Source: Xanthomonas boreopolis (GTDB lineage: Bacteria; Pseudomonadota; Gammaproteobacteria; Xanthomonadales; Xanthomonadaceae). Taken from it: 35,201 bases of DNA. A program made the translations under genes and the position numbers. Numbering within the stretch: position 1 is the stretch's first letter; each line of letters opens with the position of its first letter. The DNA is taken from the NCBI GenBank assembly GCA_014654535.1, contig BNBA01000038.1, forward strand, positions 1 through 35,201, written 5' to 3'. Of this stretch, positions 24,125 through 35,201 are shown in pieces. The notes below the pieces were generated by a model that was given only the letters and a program-made list of their open reading frames with translations, was not told the origin of the DNA and did not search any database.

Positions 24125-25152
24125 GCCAGCAACCGCACCGCGCGCGCCTCGGCCACGGCCACCAGCAGGCGTTCCAGCGCGACCCACACGTCGCCATCGC
24201 CGCGTCCCTTGGCGATCCGGTCCACCTTGCCGGCCTCGGCGACGAAGCGCTCCCAGCGCCGGGGATCGGCATGGCGCTGCAGCGCCCGCTTGAACGGAGC
24301 CTGGCGCGACTCCCAGATGCCCTGCCCCTTCATTTCGGCGGCCAGGTTGCCGCCGCGCGCCTGCACCTTGGCCAGGGCCGCCGTGCGCATCAATTCCTTG
24401 ATCAGGATCGGCATCAGCGCCGCGGCGGCCTCGCCCTCGGCGCGCAGGCCCACCAGCATGCGGATCACCGCGTTCGGCTGGCCGGACAACATCGTCTCGG
24501 CGAGCCGGAATACGTCGTAGCGCGCCGCGTCGGCGACCAGCGACTCCATCGCCGCGGCGTCGAGCGTCTCGCCCTGCGCCAGCAACGCCAGCTTGTCGAT
24601 CTCCTGCGCGGCGGCAAGCAGGTTGCCTTCCACGCGCTCGCTCAACCGTTGCACGGCCTCGGCATCGGCGCGCAAGCCCTTGCTGCGCAGGCGGCGCTCG
24701 ATCCAGTCGGAAAGCTCGTGCGGCTTGATCGCCCACGCGACCGCGATCGTGCCGATGCGCGCGATGGCATCTGCCCACTTGCCGTGGTGCGCCTTGCTCC
24801 ACTCGTTGGCGGTGATCAGCAGCACCACGTCGGGCGGAGGATTGGCGCAGAAGTTGGCAATGACCTCGGCGCCCTCCTTGCCCGGCTTGCCGCTGGGCAG
24901 GCGCAGTTCGACCAGCCTGCGCGCACTGAACAGGCTGGGCGCGTTGAAGCAGGAATCGAGCTGGTTCCAGTCGAAGTCGCGGCCTTCGGCGTCGAACACC
25001 TCGCGTTCGCCGATCCCCTCGGCGCGCGCGCGCGCGCGGATCGCATCGGCCGCTTCGAGCACGCGCAGGGTCTCGGGCCCGGCCACGAGATAGACGGGTT
25101 GCAACGGCTGCGAGCCCGACGGATTGGCTAGCTGTTCCGGACGCAGTTCCAT
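24121..25152 (-). CDS. holA: DNA polymerase III delta subunit HolA
   Basis: Clamp-loader subunit that opens the beta clamp. The ATG at 25152 gives 343 residues, identical in length to E. coli HolA, beginning MELRPEQLANPSGSQPLQPV. Recognisable parts: QPVYLVAGPETLRVLEAADA, SLFSARRLVELRLPSGKP, VVLLITANEWSKAHHGKWAD, then ERVEGNLLAAAQEIDKLALL, ESLVADAARYDVFRLAETML and the domain III helices to the end. An in-frame extension of 31 residues to 25245 would overlap the end of lptE and is rejected. The start lies 40 bp after the lptE stop, and the 3' end overlaps nadD by four bases. Confidence 0.96.
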   Translation of the reverse strand: MELRPEQLANPSGSQPLQPVYLVAGPETLRVLEAADAIRARARAEGIGEREVFDAEGRDFDWNQLDSCFNAPSLFSARRLVELRLPSGKPGKEGAEVIANFCANPPPDVVLLITANEWSKAHHGKWADAIARIGTIAVAWAIKPHELSDWIERRLRSKGLRADAEAVQRLSERVEGNLLAAAQEIDKLALLAQGETLDAAAMESLVADAARYDVFRLAETMLSGQPNAVIRMLVGLRAEGEAAAALMPILIKELMRTAALAKVQARGGNLAAEMKGQGIWESRQAPFKRALQRHADPRRWERFVAEAGKVDRIAKGRGDGDVWVALERLLVAVAEARAVRLLA

Positions 25153-25192
25153 GGAGTTTCGGCTGAATGCGCCAGCATCGGCTGGCGCGCGC

Positions 25193-25768
25193 TCACTTGG
25201 CCGGCTCGGCCGGGGTCGTGCCGGATCCGCCGGCTGGGGCGGCACCGGAGCTCAGCGGTAACCCGTTCTTGGTGCGGGCGCGCACCACGCTGTCGATGCG
25301 GCGCAGGATCGAGGCGGACATGTCGCGGCGCAGCTCGTCGGCCAGGATCTCGCGCTCGGTCGCGGTACCGGTGGCGTCGGTCGGCGGCGACACGTAGTCG
25401 CGCGACATCTCGATCACCTGCTGCGGCACGATCACCGAGCCGTCCGGCGCCAGCAGGGTGAAGATCGCGGCATAGCGCAGGCTGTACTCCTGGGCGCGGC
25501 CCTCGGCATCGATCGCGATCGGCAGGTCGCCCCAGCGCTCGGACAGCACGTTCAGCTGGGCGAAGCCGGTCTTGGCGTCCTCGTCGGCGATGGTCGCGCC
25601 GGAGGCGATCAGGCTGCGCTTGAGCAGCTTGACCAGTTCGCTGTAGGGCGCCACCGAAGTCACCTTCACCGCCGGCACGTCGGGCGGCAGGGCCAACCTG
25701 CTGCGCAGATGGAAACCGCAGGCGGTCAGCCCGGCGACCAGGACGAGGACGATGAAGAATCGGATCAT
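25193..25768 (-). CDS. lptE: LPS assembly lipoprotein LptE
   Basis: Outer-membrane lipoprotein that plugs LptD and helps insert lipopolysaccharide into the outer leaflet. With the ATG at 25768 the protein has 191 residues and starts MIRFFIVLVLVAGLTACGFH, a lipoprotein signal with Cys17 after LTA. Next come the family features LRSRLALPPDVPAVKV and YSELVKLLKRSLIASGA, a strand-rich middle, and ADELRRDMSASILRRID near the end. The C terminus is an Ala/Gly/Pro-rich tail (about 20 residues). An open extension to 26020 runs through repeat DNA and is rejected. It lies between leuS and holA, the canonical place. Confidence 0.94.
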   Translation of the reverse strand: MIRFFIVLVLVAGLTACGFHLRSRLALPPDVPAVKVTSVAPYSELVKLLKRSLIASGATIADEDAKTGFAQLNVLSERWGDLPIAIDAEGRAQEYSLRYAAIFTLLAPDGSVIVPQQVIEMSRDYVSPPTDATGTATEREILADELRRDMSASILRRIDSVVRARTKNGLPLSSGAAPAGGSGTTPAEPAK

Positions 25769-25918
25769 GGGCACAGTCTGGATGAGCGGGCCGGAAGCGG
25801 CAACTGGAAACAGCGCCACAGCCTGCCCGAAACCGCGTGAACGCCGCTTGAGACAAGGTTTCCGCCCGCACGGCAACGCATGCGGCGGGGCGCAGGTGGA
25901 GCTTGAGCCGCGAAAAGC

Positions 25919-25950
25919 CGGGATTCGGGATTCGGGATTCGGGATTCGGG
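25919..25950. repeat. Tandem CGGGATT heptamers (4.6 copies)
   Basis: CGGGATT repeated four times exactly, then CGGG, 32 bp. The same unit recurs in degenerate form between rng and yhdP (16996-17135, both orientations), and a related CGGGAGC form lies at 11399-11419. Exact identity between units suggests recent slippage. Confidence 0.85.
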
Positions 25951-25986
25951 AAAGCATCTGCGCCGGGGCTTCGCATGGAAGCCCTT

Positions 25987-26008
25987 TCGCGGCTGACGCC
26001 GCTCCTAG
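25987..26008. repeat. Solitary REP-type arm
   Basis: Reads, on the complement, CTAGGAGCGGCGTCAGCCGC and ends in GA, close to the arms at 7426, 21165 and 29709 but with core CGTCAG instead of CTTCAG or CGCCAG. No clear second arm is found within about 100 bp, so it is a decayed or single unit. Confidence 0.6.
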
Positions 26009-26171
26009 GATAGGCAGCATGCGGAAGCCGCTGGGTCCCCGCTCGCGCGGGGACGACGGCCAGGAAATGCGCGACGAAGCCGGTACGCCCCCAAGTTGGG
26101 CGCTATCCGCGCGTAGCGCGGATGGGGATGGAAGTACGCGGCGCAGCCGTCAGGCTCCATCCGACGGCATG

Positions 26172-28926
<2,755 letters not shown>

Positions 28927-29538
28927 TTACAGGGCGGTGCCCCGTGCCCGCGGCCAGGTCCAGCTGGCCAGCGGCCACCACAGCGCCCAGGCCAGGAATG
29001 CCAGGCGCTGCGCCAGCGGGGCCGGCAGCCAGGGGCCGGGTGGCAGGAACGACAGCAGCGCCAACGCCGCGGCCGCCGCCAGGCAGAGCGCGCCCGGCAG
29101 CCGGCCGCCGGGCTGCTGCCGCAGCCACAGGCCCAGCATCCCGGCGCCCGGGACGAACGCCAGCGCCCACAGCAGCCAGGCGGTGGCATGGAACTGGCTG
29201 GAGCGGCTGTCCAGGTCGGTAGGATCCAGCGGAAACAGGCCCAGTCCGCAGAAGGCGATGCCCGACAGCATCGCCAGTTGCAGGCCGATGCGTTGCAGCT
29301 TGTCGCGGCTGCCCGCCAACAGGCCCGGCACCGCCGCGAACGCCAGCAGGCCGGGCAGCACGAAGCCCAGCACGCAGAAAGCCGAAGCATGGGGAATGCC
29401 GGTGGCGCCCAGCAGCGCGACCGGATGCCGCCATTGCGAATAGCCGGGCAACGCGGCACCGAATCCGGCGACCGCCACGACCAGGCTCACCGGCACCAGG
29501 GCCGCGGCCCAGCGCCCCCACTTCACGACATTCGACAC
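28927..29538 (-). CDS. DUF998 membrane protein
   Basis: Predicted inner-membrane protein of 203 residues with about six hydrophobic helices, of the DUF998 family, function unknown. Supporting features: a first helix then GYSQWRHPVALLGATGIPHA, SAFCVLGFVLPGLLA, and GIAFCGLGLFPLDPTDLDSR followed by SSQFHATAWLLWALA. The conserved Pro/Asp-rich loop between helices 3 and 4 and the His in the next helix are typical. GTG at 29538 is preferred because GGGAG lies seven bases upstream; an open frame reaching 29607 has no such site. It lies 99 bp upstream of leuS on the same strand, so readthrough into leuS is possible. Confidence 0.85.
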   Translation of the reverse strand: MSNVVKWGRWAAALVPVSLVVAVAGFGAALPGYSQWRHPVALLGATGIPHASAFCVLGFVLPGLLAFAAVPGLLAGSRDKLQRIGLQLAMLSGIAFCGLGLFPLDPTDLDSRSSQFHATAWLLWALAFVPGAGMLGLWLRQQPGGRLPGALCLAAAAALALLSFLPPGPWLPAPLAQRLAFLAWALWWPLASWTWPRARGTAL

Positions 29539-29708
29539 TCGGCATCTCCCGGGGCCGCCACTTGCACCACCCGATGCGGTGCATGTCGCGTCGGCCCAGG
29601 CGACCATTCTCGCCGCTGCGGCGACCGAGGTGAATCCGCCAGAAGAGGCGAATGTCAGCGGCTGTCATCCGCCCTTCCACAGGCGGGACCCCAAGTTCGG
29701 CCACCCCT
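29539..29708. other. Non-coding gap upstream of the DUF998 gene
   Basis: Together with the REP pair to its right, this fills the 285 bp between the DUF998 start and the stop of the OmpA-like gene. Both neighbours are read on the minus strand. Apart from the ribosome binding site next to 29538 I see nothing recognisable in it. Confidence 0.5.
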
Positions 29709-29811
29709 GTGGGAGCGGCGCCAGCCACGATGGGACTTTCACGCCGAAGGCCAGTACTTGGGATACTGGCCTTCCAAAGGACAAGCTCCATCGCGGCTGG
29801 CGCCGCCCTAC
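29709..29811. repeat. REP-type inverted repeat pair, copy 3 (after the OmpA-like gene)
   Basis: Arms 29709-29733 (GTGGGAGCGGCGCCAGCCAC and on) and 29788-29811, with core CGCCAG. The centre holds a perfect 11-bp inverted repeat GAAGGCCAGTA/TACTGGCCTTC (29746-29756 and 29764-29774). It starts 12 bp downstream of the stop codon of the OmpA-like gene. Confidence 0.85.
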
Positions 29812-29823
29812 GGACCGGGTGTC

Positions 29824-30624
29824 TCAGCCGCTCTTGGCCGGCACGGTGATGCCCGTGATCTCCACCCGGCGGTTCGGCGCCAGGCACTCGATCACCGCCC
29901 GGCTGCTGCCGGGCGGACATTCGGCCACCGGATCGGCCTCGCCGCGACCTTCGGCGCGTACCGCGCTGGCGGGCAGTCCCTGCCCGACCAGGAAGTCGCG
30001 CACGGCCTGCGCACGGCGCTGCGAGAGCTTCAGGTTGTACGCGTCGCTGCCGATGCGATCGGTATAGCCGACCACCAGGACGTCGCGTACCGCCTCCAGG
30101 TCGCCGGCTTCCCGCACCAGCTGCCGCAACCGCTCCTGCCCAGCCGGCTTGAGCGTGGCGCTGTCGAAATCGAACAGCGCATCGGTCTGTAATCGCACCG
30201 GTGCCGGAGGCGGCGGCGGCGGTGCCGCCGGAGCCGCCACCGCCGGAGGCTCAAGCAATGCGCTGCACGCCTCCGGCTTCCAGTGCTGGTTCTGGGCCAC
30301 GCCCTTCGAGTCGAACTCGATCCGGAACTGGCAACGCACCGGCTCGGCTCCCACGCTGCGGCGCAGGTTGAACAGGTAGTTCCATTCGCGGACGCCCCAC
30401 ATTCCTTCGTTGAACTGCGGCGGTCCCAGCAAGGCCTGGACCTGGTCCTTGTTCATTCCCGGTGCGTACTGGCGCAGGTCGTCGATGTTGACGAACGTGC
30501 CCCCGCGCGGATAGGCGCGCTCCGGATCCGGGAATCCATCGCCGGCCACGCTCCTGCATCCCGCCAGTCCCAGCGCCGCTGCCGACGCCAGGCCCAACAC
30601 CACCATCTTCATCATCGTCTGCAT
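29824..30624 (-). CDS. BamE/SmpA-OmpA fusion lipoprotein, TpgA-like partner of the adhesin
   Basis: Envelope lipoprotein of 266 residues. Signal peptide with lipobox LAGC (Cys23). Residues about 44-118 resemble the SmpA/BamE fold: FVNIDDLRQYAPGMNKDQVQ, ALLGPPQFNEGMWGVREWNY, CQFRIEFDSKGVAQNQHW. An Ala/Pro linker (119-135) follows. Then comes an OmpA-type peptidoglycan-binding domain (about 140-262) with LFDFDSATLKPAG, VGYTDRIGSDAYNLKLSQRR, AQAVRDFLVGQGL and PNRRVEI. This architecture, directly after a trimeric autotransporter gene, matches TpgA of Acinetobacter, which ties the adhesin AtaA to peptidoglycan (recalled literature). AGGAGG sits about ten bases before the ATG, and the adhesin stop is 40 bp upstream, so the two genes form an operon. 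The precise role here is inference from order and domains. Confidence 0.88.
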   Translation of the reverse strand: MQTMMKMVVLGLASAAALGLAGCRSVAGDGFPDPERAYPRGGTFVNIDDLRQYAPGMNKDQVQALLGPPQFNEGMWGVREWNYLFNLRRSVGAEPVRCQFRIEFDSKGVAQNQHWKPEACSALLEPPAVAAPAAPPPPPPAPVRLQTDALFDFDSATLKPAGQERLRQLVREAGDLEAVRDVLVVGYTDRIGSDAYNLKLSQRRAQAVRDFLVGQGLPASAVRAEGRGEADPVAECPPGSSRAVIECLAPNRRVEITGITVPAKSG

Positions 30625-30664
30625 GACTTCGCCCCTCCTGCGTATTGCGCCTGGTCAACCGGCA

Positions 30665-33600
30665 TCACCACTGGATGCCGGCACTCACCGAAACACCACC
30701 CTGTCCGCGGCTGTTGGTCGAGCCGCTGGCCTTGTAGACCCAGCGCCCGCCCTCGGAGACGCCCGACAGGCCGATCGCGATGCCCGATTCGCCGCCGAAG
30801 GAGCTGGCGCCGATCGACGCCATGCTGCGGCCCGCCTCGGTGGGCTGCGGCAGGCCGGCCATGGCCATCGCCGAAGCGACGCCTGCCGATGCGCGGTTGT
30901 CGAGACGCTTGATCTGCCGGTCGGTGTAGTCCTTCGACCAGTCCATCGCGTTGACGAGGCCGGCATTGAGCTGCCCGACGTTGACCGCATCGGTGTCGGC
31001 AGTACCCGCGGCGATGTTGTGCAGGGTCACCGTGTTGGTGCCCCGGCCCATCGTCACGCTGCTGTAGTTGACGCTGCCGTCGCTGTTGGTGTCGTAGCGC
31101 ACCGAGCCGGCTTGCGACGCCTCCAACTGGGCCACGTTGACCGCGTCGGTGGCCGCGGTACCGGCGGCGACGTTGGCGATCTGGCGCTCCGCGCCCGCGC
31201 TGCCGACCGAGACCGTATTGGCGCGGTTGGCCACCGAGCCAGCACCCAGGGCCACGCTGTTGGCCGCGCTGGCCGCCGCAGCGTCGCCCAACGCGACGCT
31301 GCCGGTGCCGCTGGCGGTGGACGCGCCGCCGATCGCCACCGAGTCGGCGCCCGTCGCCGCGGCCGCGGCCTTGGACGAGTTGATCGACACGTATTCGTTG
31401 CCGGAGACCTGGATGTTGTTGATGCGCTGGTTGACGTTCACCAGCGAGCTGTCCATCGCCGCGAACGCCGACCCCACGTCGCCATAGCTCGCCTGGGTGG
31501 TGTTGCCGTTGCTGCCCACCGAGGTGATCTGGTACTGCGGTCCGGTCCAGGTGCCGTTGTTGTACTGCGCGCCCGCGCCGAGGTACTGCGCCACCTTGGT
31601 GTTGGTCTCGTGCAGCTGGCTGCCGTTGATCGCATCGCTGCTGTCGGCGGTCACCGCGCCATCGGCCACGTTGGAGATGGTCACGGGAGCAGCCGCCGCG
31701 GCGGCCACGTCGCCGGAGGCATTGGCGGGGGCGCCCAGGGTCACGCGGCTGTAGTCGATGCTGCCGTCGCTGTTGGTGTCGTAGCGGACCACGCCCGCCT
31801 GCGCCTTGCCGATCGAGTCCTTCAGCTGGGCGACGTTGACCGCATCGGTGTCTTCGGTACCGGCGGCGACGTTGGTGATCTGGCGCTCGGCGCCGGCGCT
31901 GCCCACCGAGACCGTATTGGCGCGGCTCGCCACCGACCCGGAACCCAGCGCCACGCTGCCCGCGGCCGTGGCCGAGGCCGCATCGCCCAGCGCCACGCTG
32001 CCGGCACCGCTTGCGACGGCCACGGGGCCGATCGCGATCGCATCCGTACCGGTCGCCGAGGCCGCATCCTTGGTCGAGTTCACCGACACGAACTTGCTGC
32101 CGCCCGTATTGATGTTGTCGATGCGCTGGTTGAGGTTGTTCAGCGAACCGTCCACCGCTTCGAACGCGTCGCCGACATTGCCGTAGCTCGAAGTGCTGGT
32201 GCCGCCCGTGCTGGTGATCGAGGTGATCTGGAACTGCGGCGCCGTCCAGGTGCCGGTGGCCGGATCGTACTGCGTGCCGGCGCCCAGGAAGGTGGCCAGC
32301 TGCGCATTGGTCTGGTACAGCTGGCTGCCGTTGATCGCTTCCTTGCTGTCGGCGGCCACCGCGCCGTTCGCCAGGTTGGCGATCGTCACCGCCGCACCGC
32401 TGTTGTCGCCCTTCAGCGTCACCTTGTTGGTCGCGGCGCCGTTGGCGTCGGCATCGTAGTGCACGGCCAGCGCATCGGTGTCGTTGGAGCTCACGTTCGC
32501 CAGGGACTGGCTGATCGCATCCAGCGCGCTGCCGACGTTGTTGTAGTTGCCGGTGGTGACCGTGCCGTCGGCGCCGATGTTGTTGATGACGTACAGCGGC
32601 GCGGTCGGCACGCCGTCGGGGCCCACGGTGGAACCGCCGCCGAGGTGCAGCGCGGTGCCCTGCGCCAGCGCGAACATCTGGGCGCCGTTGATGGCCTCCT
32701 TGCTGTCGGCCGACACCACGCCGGCGGCCAGGTTGCCGATCACGGTGGCGCTGCCGGAACCGGCCGAACCCAGCGTGACGCGGGTGTAGTCCGGGTTGCC
32801 CGCGGCATCCTTGTCGTAGGTGACCGCGAACGCGTTGCTATTGTCGATCGCGCTGTTCAGCTGCTTGAGGTTGACCGCGTCGTGGTCCGCGGTGGCATCG
32901 GCCACGTTGACGATCTGGCGCTCGGCGCCCGCCGCCCCGACCGAGACCGCGTTGGCACGATCCGCCACCGCGCCAGCACCCAGCGCCACGCTGCCGGCCG
33001 CGCTGGCGACCGCCTGCGGGCCGACCGCCACGGCCTCCGCGCCCGTGGCCGAGGCCGCGGCCGCCGTCGAGGACACCGACAGGTACTTGGTGGTGTTGTC
33101 GATATTGGTGATGCGCTGGTTGACGTTGGTCAGCGAGCCATCCACCGCTTCGAACGCCGAGCCGACGTCGCCATAGGTCGCAACATTGGTGGTGCCGTCC
33201 GTGGCGACCGAAGTGATCTGGAACTGCGGCGCGGTCCAGGTGCCGGTGGCGGAATCGTATTGCGTACCGGCACCGAGGAAGTCCGCCAGCTGCACATTGG
33301 TCTGGTACAGCTGGCTGCCGTTGATCGCCTGGCGGCTGTTGGCGGCGACCGAGCCCGCGGCGACGTTGTCGAGCAGCGTCCCGTTCGGGGCGCTTCCCTT
33401 GCCCAGCGTCACGCGGGTGTAGTCCGGGTTGCCCGAAGCATCGGTGTCGTAGGTCACCGCGAGTTCGTTGGCCTGGATCACCGCGCCCTTCAACTGGGCG
33501 ACGTTGACCGCGTCGGTGTCCTGGCTGCCGGCGGCGACATGCGTGATCTGCCGCTCGCGCCCGGCGGAGCCCACCGCCACTTCGCCGATCGAGGTCTGCG

Positions 33601-35201
33601 GCGTGCTCAGGCCGACCGCGGTGTAGTTGTCCATGCCGCCGCGATCGGCGTTGGACTGGTAGCCCAGCGCCACGGTATTGGCCTTGTCCGACTTCGCGCC
33701 GGCGCCGATCAGCGTCTGCGCGTTGGCGGTGCCCTTGGCGCTGTCGCCGATCACCACCGAGTGGCCCTGCCGCGCATCGTAGTCGGCCGTCGGCACGCCG
33801 GTGGGATTGTTCGGGTCGTCGGTGCCCGCACCCGGGAAGGCCACGTTGGCATCCTGCTTGGCCAGTTCGTGGCGGGCATTGGTGCCGATCACCACTTCCT
33901 TGGAACCGTTGGCATAGGCGCCGTCGCCGATCAGCACCTGGTAGTCCTGCGCGGCGTTGATCGCCCAGCAATCGGCTTCCACCACGCCCAGCACGTTCAG
34001 GCACTTGCTGGCCCAGGCCGGCGCCTGGTCGGGCAGGATGAGCCCGAGCAGACCGTTCGGATCGCCGTTGTTGATGTTGTAGATGTAGCTGTCGGAGGTG
34101 ACGCCGCCGATCAGCGTCATGTGCGAGTTGCCGCCGGTGGTGGCGCCGCCCAGGCCGTTCAGCAGCTGCCCGACCGGGGTCAGGTTGACCACCGGGATAC
34201 CGAGCACGCTCACGCTGGAATAGGTCTGCACCACGTTGGCGCTGTTGATGGCCAGATCGCCGTTGCGCACGTAGCCATCGCCACCGAGCAGGCTGCTCAG
34301 GGTCGGGCTCAGCAGCTGGTTCAACGAGCCGGTGAAGCCGCCGGTGCCGATGATCAGGCCCGGGCTGCCGGTCTGCGCCGGCACCGGCGGTGCCGCATTG
34401 ATGGTCCCGCCGCCAGGCGACGACGTACCCAGGTCGAGCAGGTTGCCCACCGTGCTGCCCAGCCCGTTGCCGACGCTGCTCACCGCACCGGCGAGCGTGC
34501 TGCCGACGCCGGCGATGCCGGAGTTGGAGCCGGTCAACTGGTCCACCGTCTTGGTGACGCCGGATACGAGGGTGCTGCCGGAATTGCCGACGGTCTTGCC
34601 GGCGCTATCGACGACACCGACCAGGTCGCCTTCCTTCAGGTTCGACACCGTGTCCTTCAGCCCGCTGCCCAGCGCCGACGTGGTACCGGTGACGGTGTCG
34701 GCCAGCGCTTCCGAGCCGGTGACCTTCTCGACCGTCGCGCCCACCACCTTGCCGGCGCCATCGACCACCGCGGCGACGCCATCGACCACCTTCCCGGTGG
34801 TGTCGCCCAGCTTGGTCGCATCCAGCAGGCCCGCCGTGGTCTTGCCCAGCGCGTCCACGGTGCCCTTCAGCACGCCGCTGAGGGTCTGGGCCAGGACGTT
34901 GCCGCCCGGCTGGCCGCCGCTGCCGATGCTCGACAACAAGCTGCTGGTGGCGCCGGCCGTCGTCGTCACCAGCGACTTCGCGTCGCTGCCGGTGTCCGCC
35001 ACCGCCTGCGCCACGTCCTGCCCGCTCTTCGCGCCCAGGACGCCGGCGACGGTGTTGCCCACCGTGCTCACGGTGCCGCCGACCACCTTGTCCACGACCT
35101 GGCCGACCGGATTGTTGCCGCCGGCGGTGCCCGCCAGCACGCTGCTGGCGGCATCGGTCACGCCGTTGACCACGCCGTTCACCGCCGTCCCCACCTTGCC
35201 C
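30665..35201 (-). CDS. Trimeric autotransporter adhesin (YadA-like), 5' end outside the window
   Basis: Very long surface adhesin, open to the right edge (1511 codons visible, no start). Visible residues 1 to about 265 are a Val/Gly/Thr/Ala-rich low-complexity region with hydrophobic residues every three to four positions. Then comes a segment with two cysteines (residues 400 and 411), then YadA head repeats ([19 protein letters not shown] type). Stalk/neck modules ([22 protein letters not shown], and [20 protein letters not shown]) follow. The GAERQI-type neck occurs at about 31178, 31877, 32912 and 33545. A shorter, divergent module lies near 32470-32800. The C terminus (about 30665-30960) is the YadA anchor: [34 protein letters not shown] and a final Trp. 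Three such chains form the outer-membrane barrel. The V just inside the edge is encoded by GTG but is very unlikely to be the start. Confidence 0.96.
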   Translation of the reverse strand, partial: GKVGTAVNGVVNGVTDAASSVLAGTAGGNNPVGQVVDKVVGGTVSTVGNTVAGVLGAKSGQDVAQAVADTGSDAKSLVTTTAGATSSLLSSIGSGGQPGGNVLAQTLSGVLKGTVDALGKTTAGLLDATKLGDTTGKVVDGVAAVVDGAGKVVGATVEKVTGSEALADTVTGTTSALGSGLKDTVSNLKEGDLVGVVDSAGKTVGNSGSTLVSGVTKTVDQLTGSNSGIAGVGSTLAGAVSSVGNGLGSTVGNLLDLGTSSPGGGTINAAPPVPAQTGSPGLIIGTGGFTGSLNQLLSPTLSSLLGGDGYVRNGDLAINSANVVQTYSSVSVLGIPVVNLTPVGQLLNGLGGATTGGNSHMTLIGGVTSDSYIYNINNGDPNGLLGLILPDQAPAWASKCLNVLGVVEADCWAINAAQDYQVLIGDGAYANGSKEVVIGTNARHELAKQDANVAFPGAGTDDPNNPTGVPTADYDARQGHSVVIGDSAKGTANAQTLIGAGAKSDKANTVALGYQSNADRGGMDNYTAVGLSTPQTSIGEVAVGSAGRERQITHVAAGSQDTDAVNVAQLKGAVIQANELAVTYDTDASGNPDYTRVTLGKGSAPNGTLLDNVAAGSVAANSRQAINGSQLYQTNVQLADFLGAGTQYDSATGTWTAPQFQITSVATDGTTNVATYGDVGSAFEAVDGSLTNVNQRITNIDNTTKYLSVSSTAAAASATGAEAVAVGPQAVASAAGSVALGAGAVADRANAVSVGAAGAERQIVNVADATADHDAVNLKQLNSAIDNSNAFAVTYDKDAAGNPDYTRVTLGSAGSGSATVIGNLAAGVVSADSKEAINGAQMFALAQGTALHLGGGSTVGPDGVPTAPLYVINNIGADGTVTTGNYNNVGSALDAISQSLANVSSNDTDALAVHYDADANGAATNKVTLKGDNSGAAVTIANLANGAVAADSKEAINGSQLYQTNAQLATFLGAGTQYDPATGTWTAPQFQITSITSTGGTSTSSYGNVGDAFEAVDGSLNNLNQRIDNINTGGSKFVSVNSTKDAASATGTDAIAIGPVAVASGAGSVALGDAASATAAGSVALGSGSVASRANTVSVGSAGAERQITNVAAGTEDTDAVNVAQLKDSIGKAQAGVVRYDTNSDGSIDYSRVTLGAPANASGDVAAAAAAPVTISNVADGAVTADSSDAINGSQLHETNTKVAQYLGAGAQYNNGTWTGPQYQITSVGSNGNTTQASYGDVGSAFAAMDSSLVNVNQRINNIQVSGNEYVSINSSKAAAAATGADSVAIGGASTASGTGSVALGDAAAASAANSVALGAGSVANRANTVSVGSAGAERQIANVAAGTAATDAVNVAQLEASQAGSVRYDTNSDGSVNYSSVTMGRGTNTVTLHNIAAGTADTDAVNVGQLNAGLVNAMDWSKDYTDRQIKRLDNRASAGVASAMAMAGLPQPTEAGRSMASIGASSFGGESGIAIGLSGVSEGGRWVYKASGSTNSRGQGGVSVSAGIQW

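Noticed and set aside
25919-25950. CRISPR-like array
   Set aside because: Units are 7 bp without spacers; this is a simple tandem repeat. No repeat-spacer pattern exists anywhere in the window.
25769-26020. N-terminal extension of LptE to 26020
   Set aside because: The extension is translated from heptamer and REP repeats and would bury the lipoprotein signal, which must be at the N terminus.
35192-35194. GTG near the right edge as the adhesin start
   Set aside because: The frame stays open to the last base and the residues before and after are of the same low-complexity kind, with no signal peptide; the gene is truncated by the window.

Overview
The window is a high-GC stretch of a gammaproteobacterial chromosome. 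It is most likely from the Xanthomonadaceae/Lysobacteraceae (Xanthomonas, Lysobacter, Luteimonas, Pseudoxanthomonas or a relative). The reasons are the Xanthomonas/Caulobacter-type TonB-dependent receptor, the gene orders leuS-lptE-holA-nadD-rsfS-(x)-rlmH and maf-rng-yhdP-tldD, and dispersed palindromic repeats of the form GTGGGAGCGGCTTCAGCCGC. The genus is inference. I see no rRNA, tRNA, CRISPR array, prophage or intact insertion sequence.

Left part (1-6023): the 3' portion of a TonB-dependent receptor, a strong terminator shared with a convergent DAACS-family symporter, and a lipoprotein alkaline phosphatase with a possible Pho box. Next (6107-8748): tilS, a REP-type repeat pair, then the coupled pair xseB-ispA. 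A convergent small membrane protein (DUF4870, 8891-9304) follows. From 9409 to 12943 lie the two halves of the TldD/TldE protease: pmbA and tldD on the minus strand, with darP/yjgA between them on the plus strand.

Central minus-strand block (11498-19210): maf, rng, yhdP and tldD in the order known from E. coli. Plus-strand island (19462-21232): a secreted SIMPL/DUF541 protein, an orphan TonB-like protein and a REP pair. These separate maf from rlmH. Second minus-strand block (21334-28827): leuS, lptE, holA, nadD, rsfS, a J-domain protein and rlmH. This is the widespread tRNA charging / LPS transport / replication / NAD / ribosome cluster, with the J-domain gene as an extra member.

Right part (28927-35201): a DUF998 membrane protein, a REP pair, a lipoprotein joining a BamE/SmpA-like and an OmpA peptidoglycan-binding domain, and a very long trimeric autotransporter adhesin that runs off the right edge. 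The last two genes are 40 bp apart with a good ribosome binding site. They look like an adhesin with its peptidoglycan-anchoring partner, as described for AtaA/TpgA of Acinetobacter.

The most unusual signals are not protein genes: (i) REP pairs whose conserved arms enclose a different perfect palindrome in each copy, (ii) hairpins at the ends of rlmH and leuS whose loops hold the stop codon, and (iii) a 7-bp tandem repeat family (CGGGATT and variants) that reaches into the 3' end of darP. Long open frames antisense to real genes are common at this base composition and were left out.
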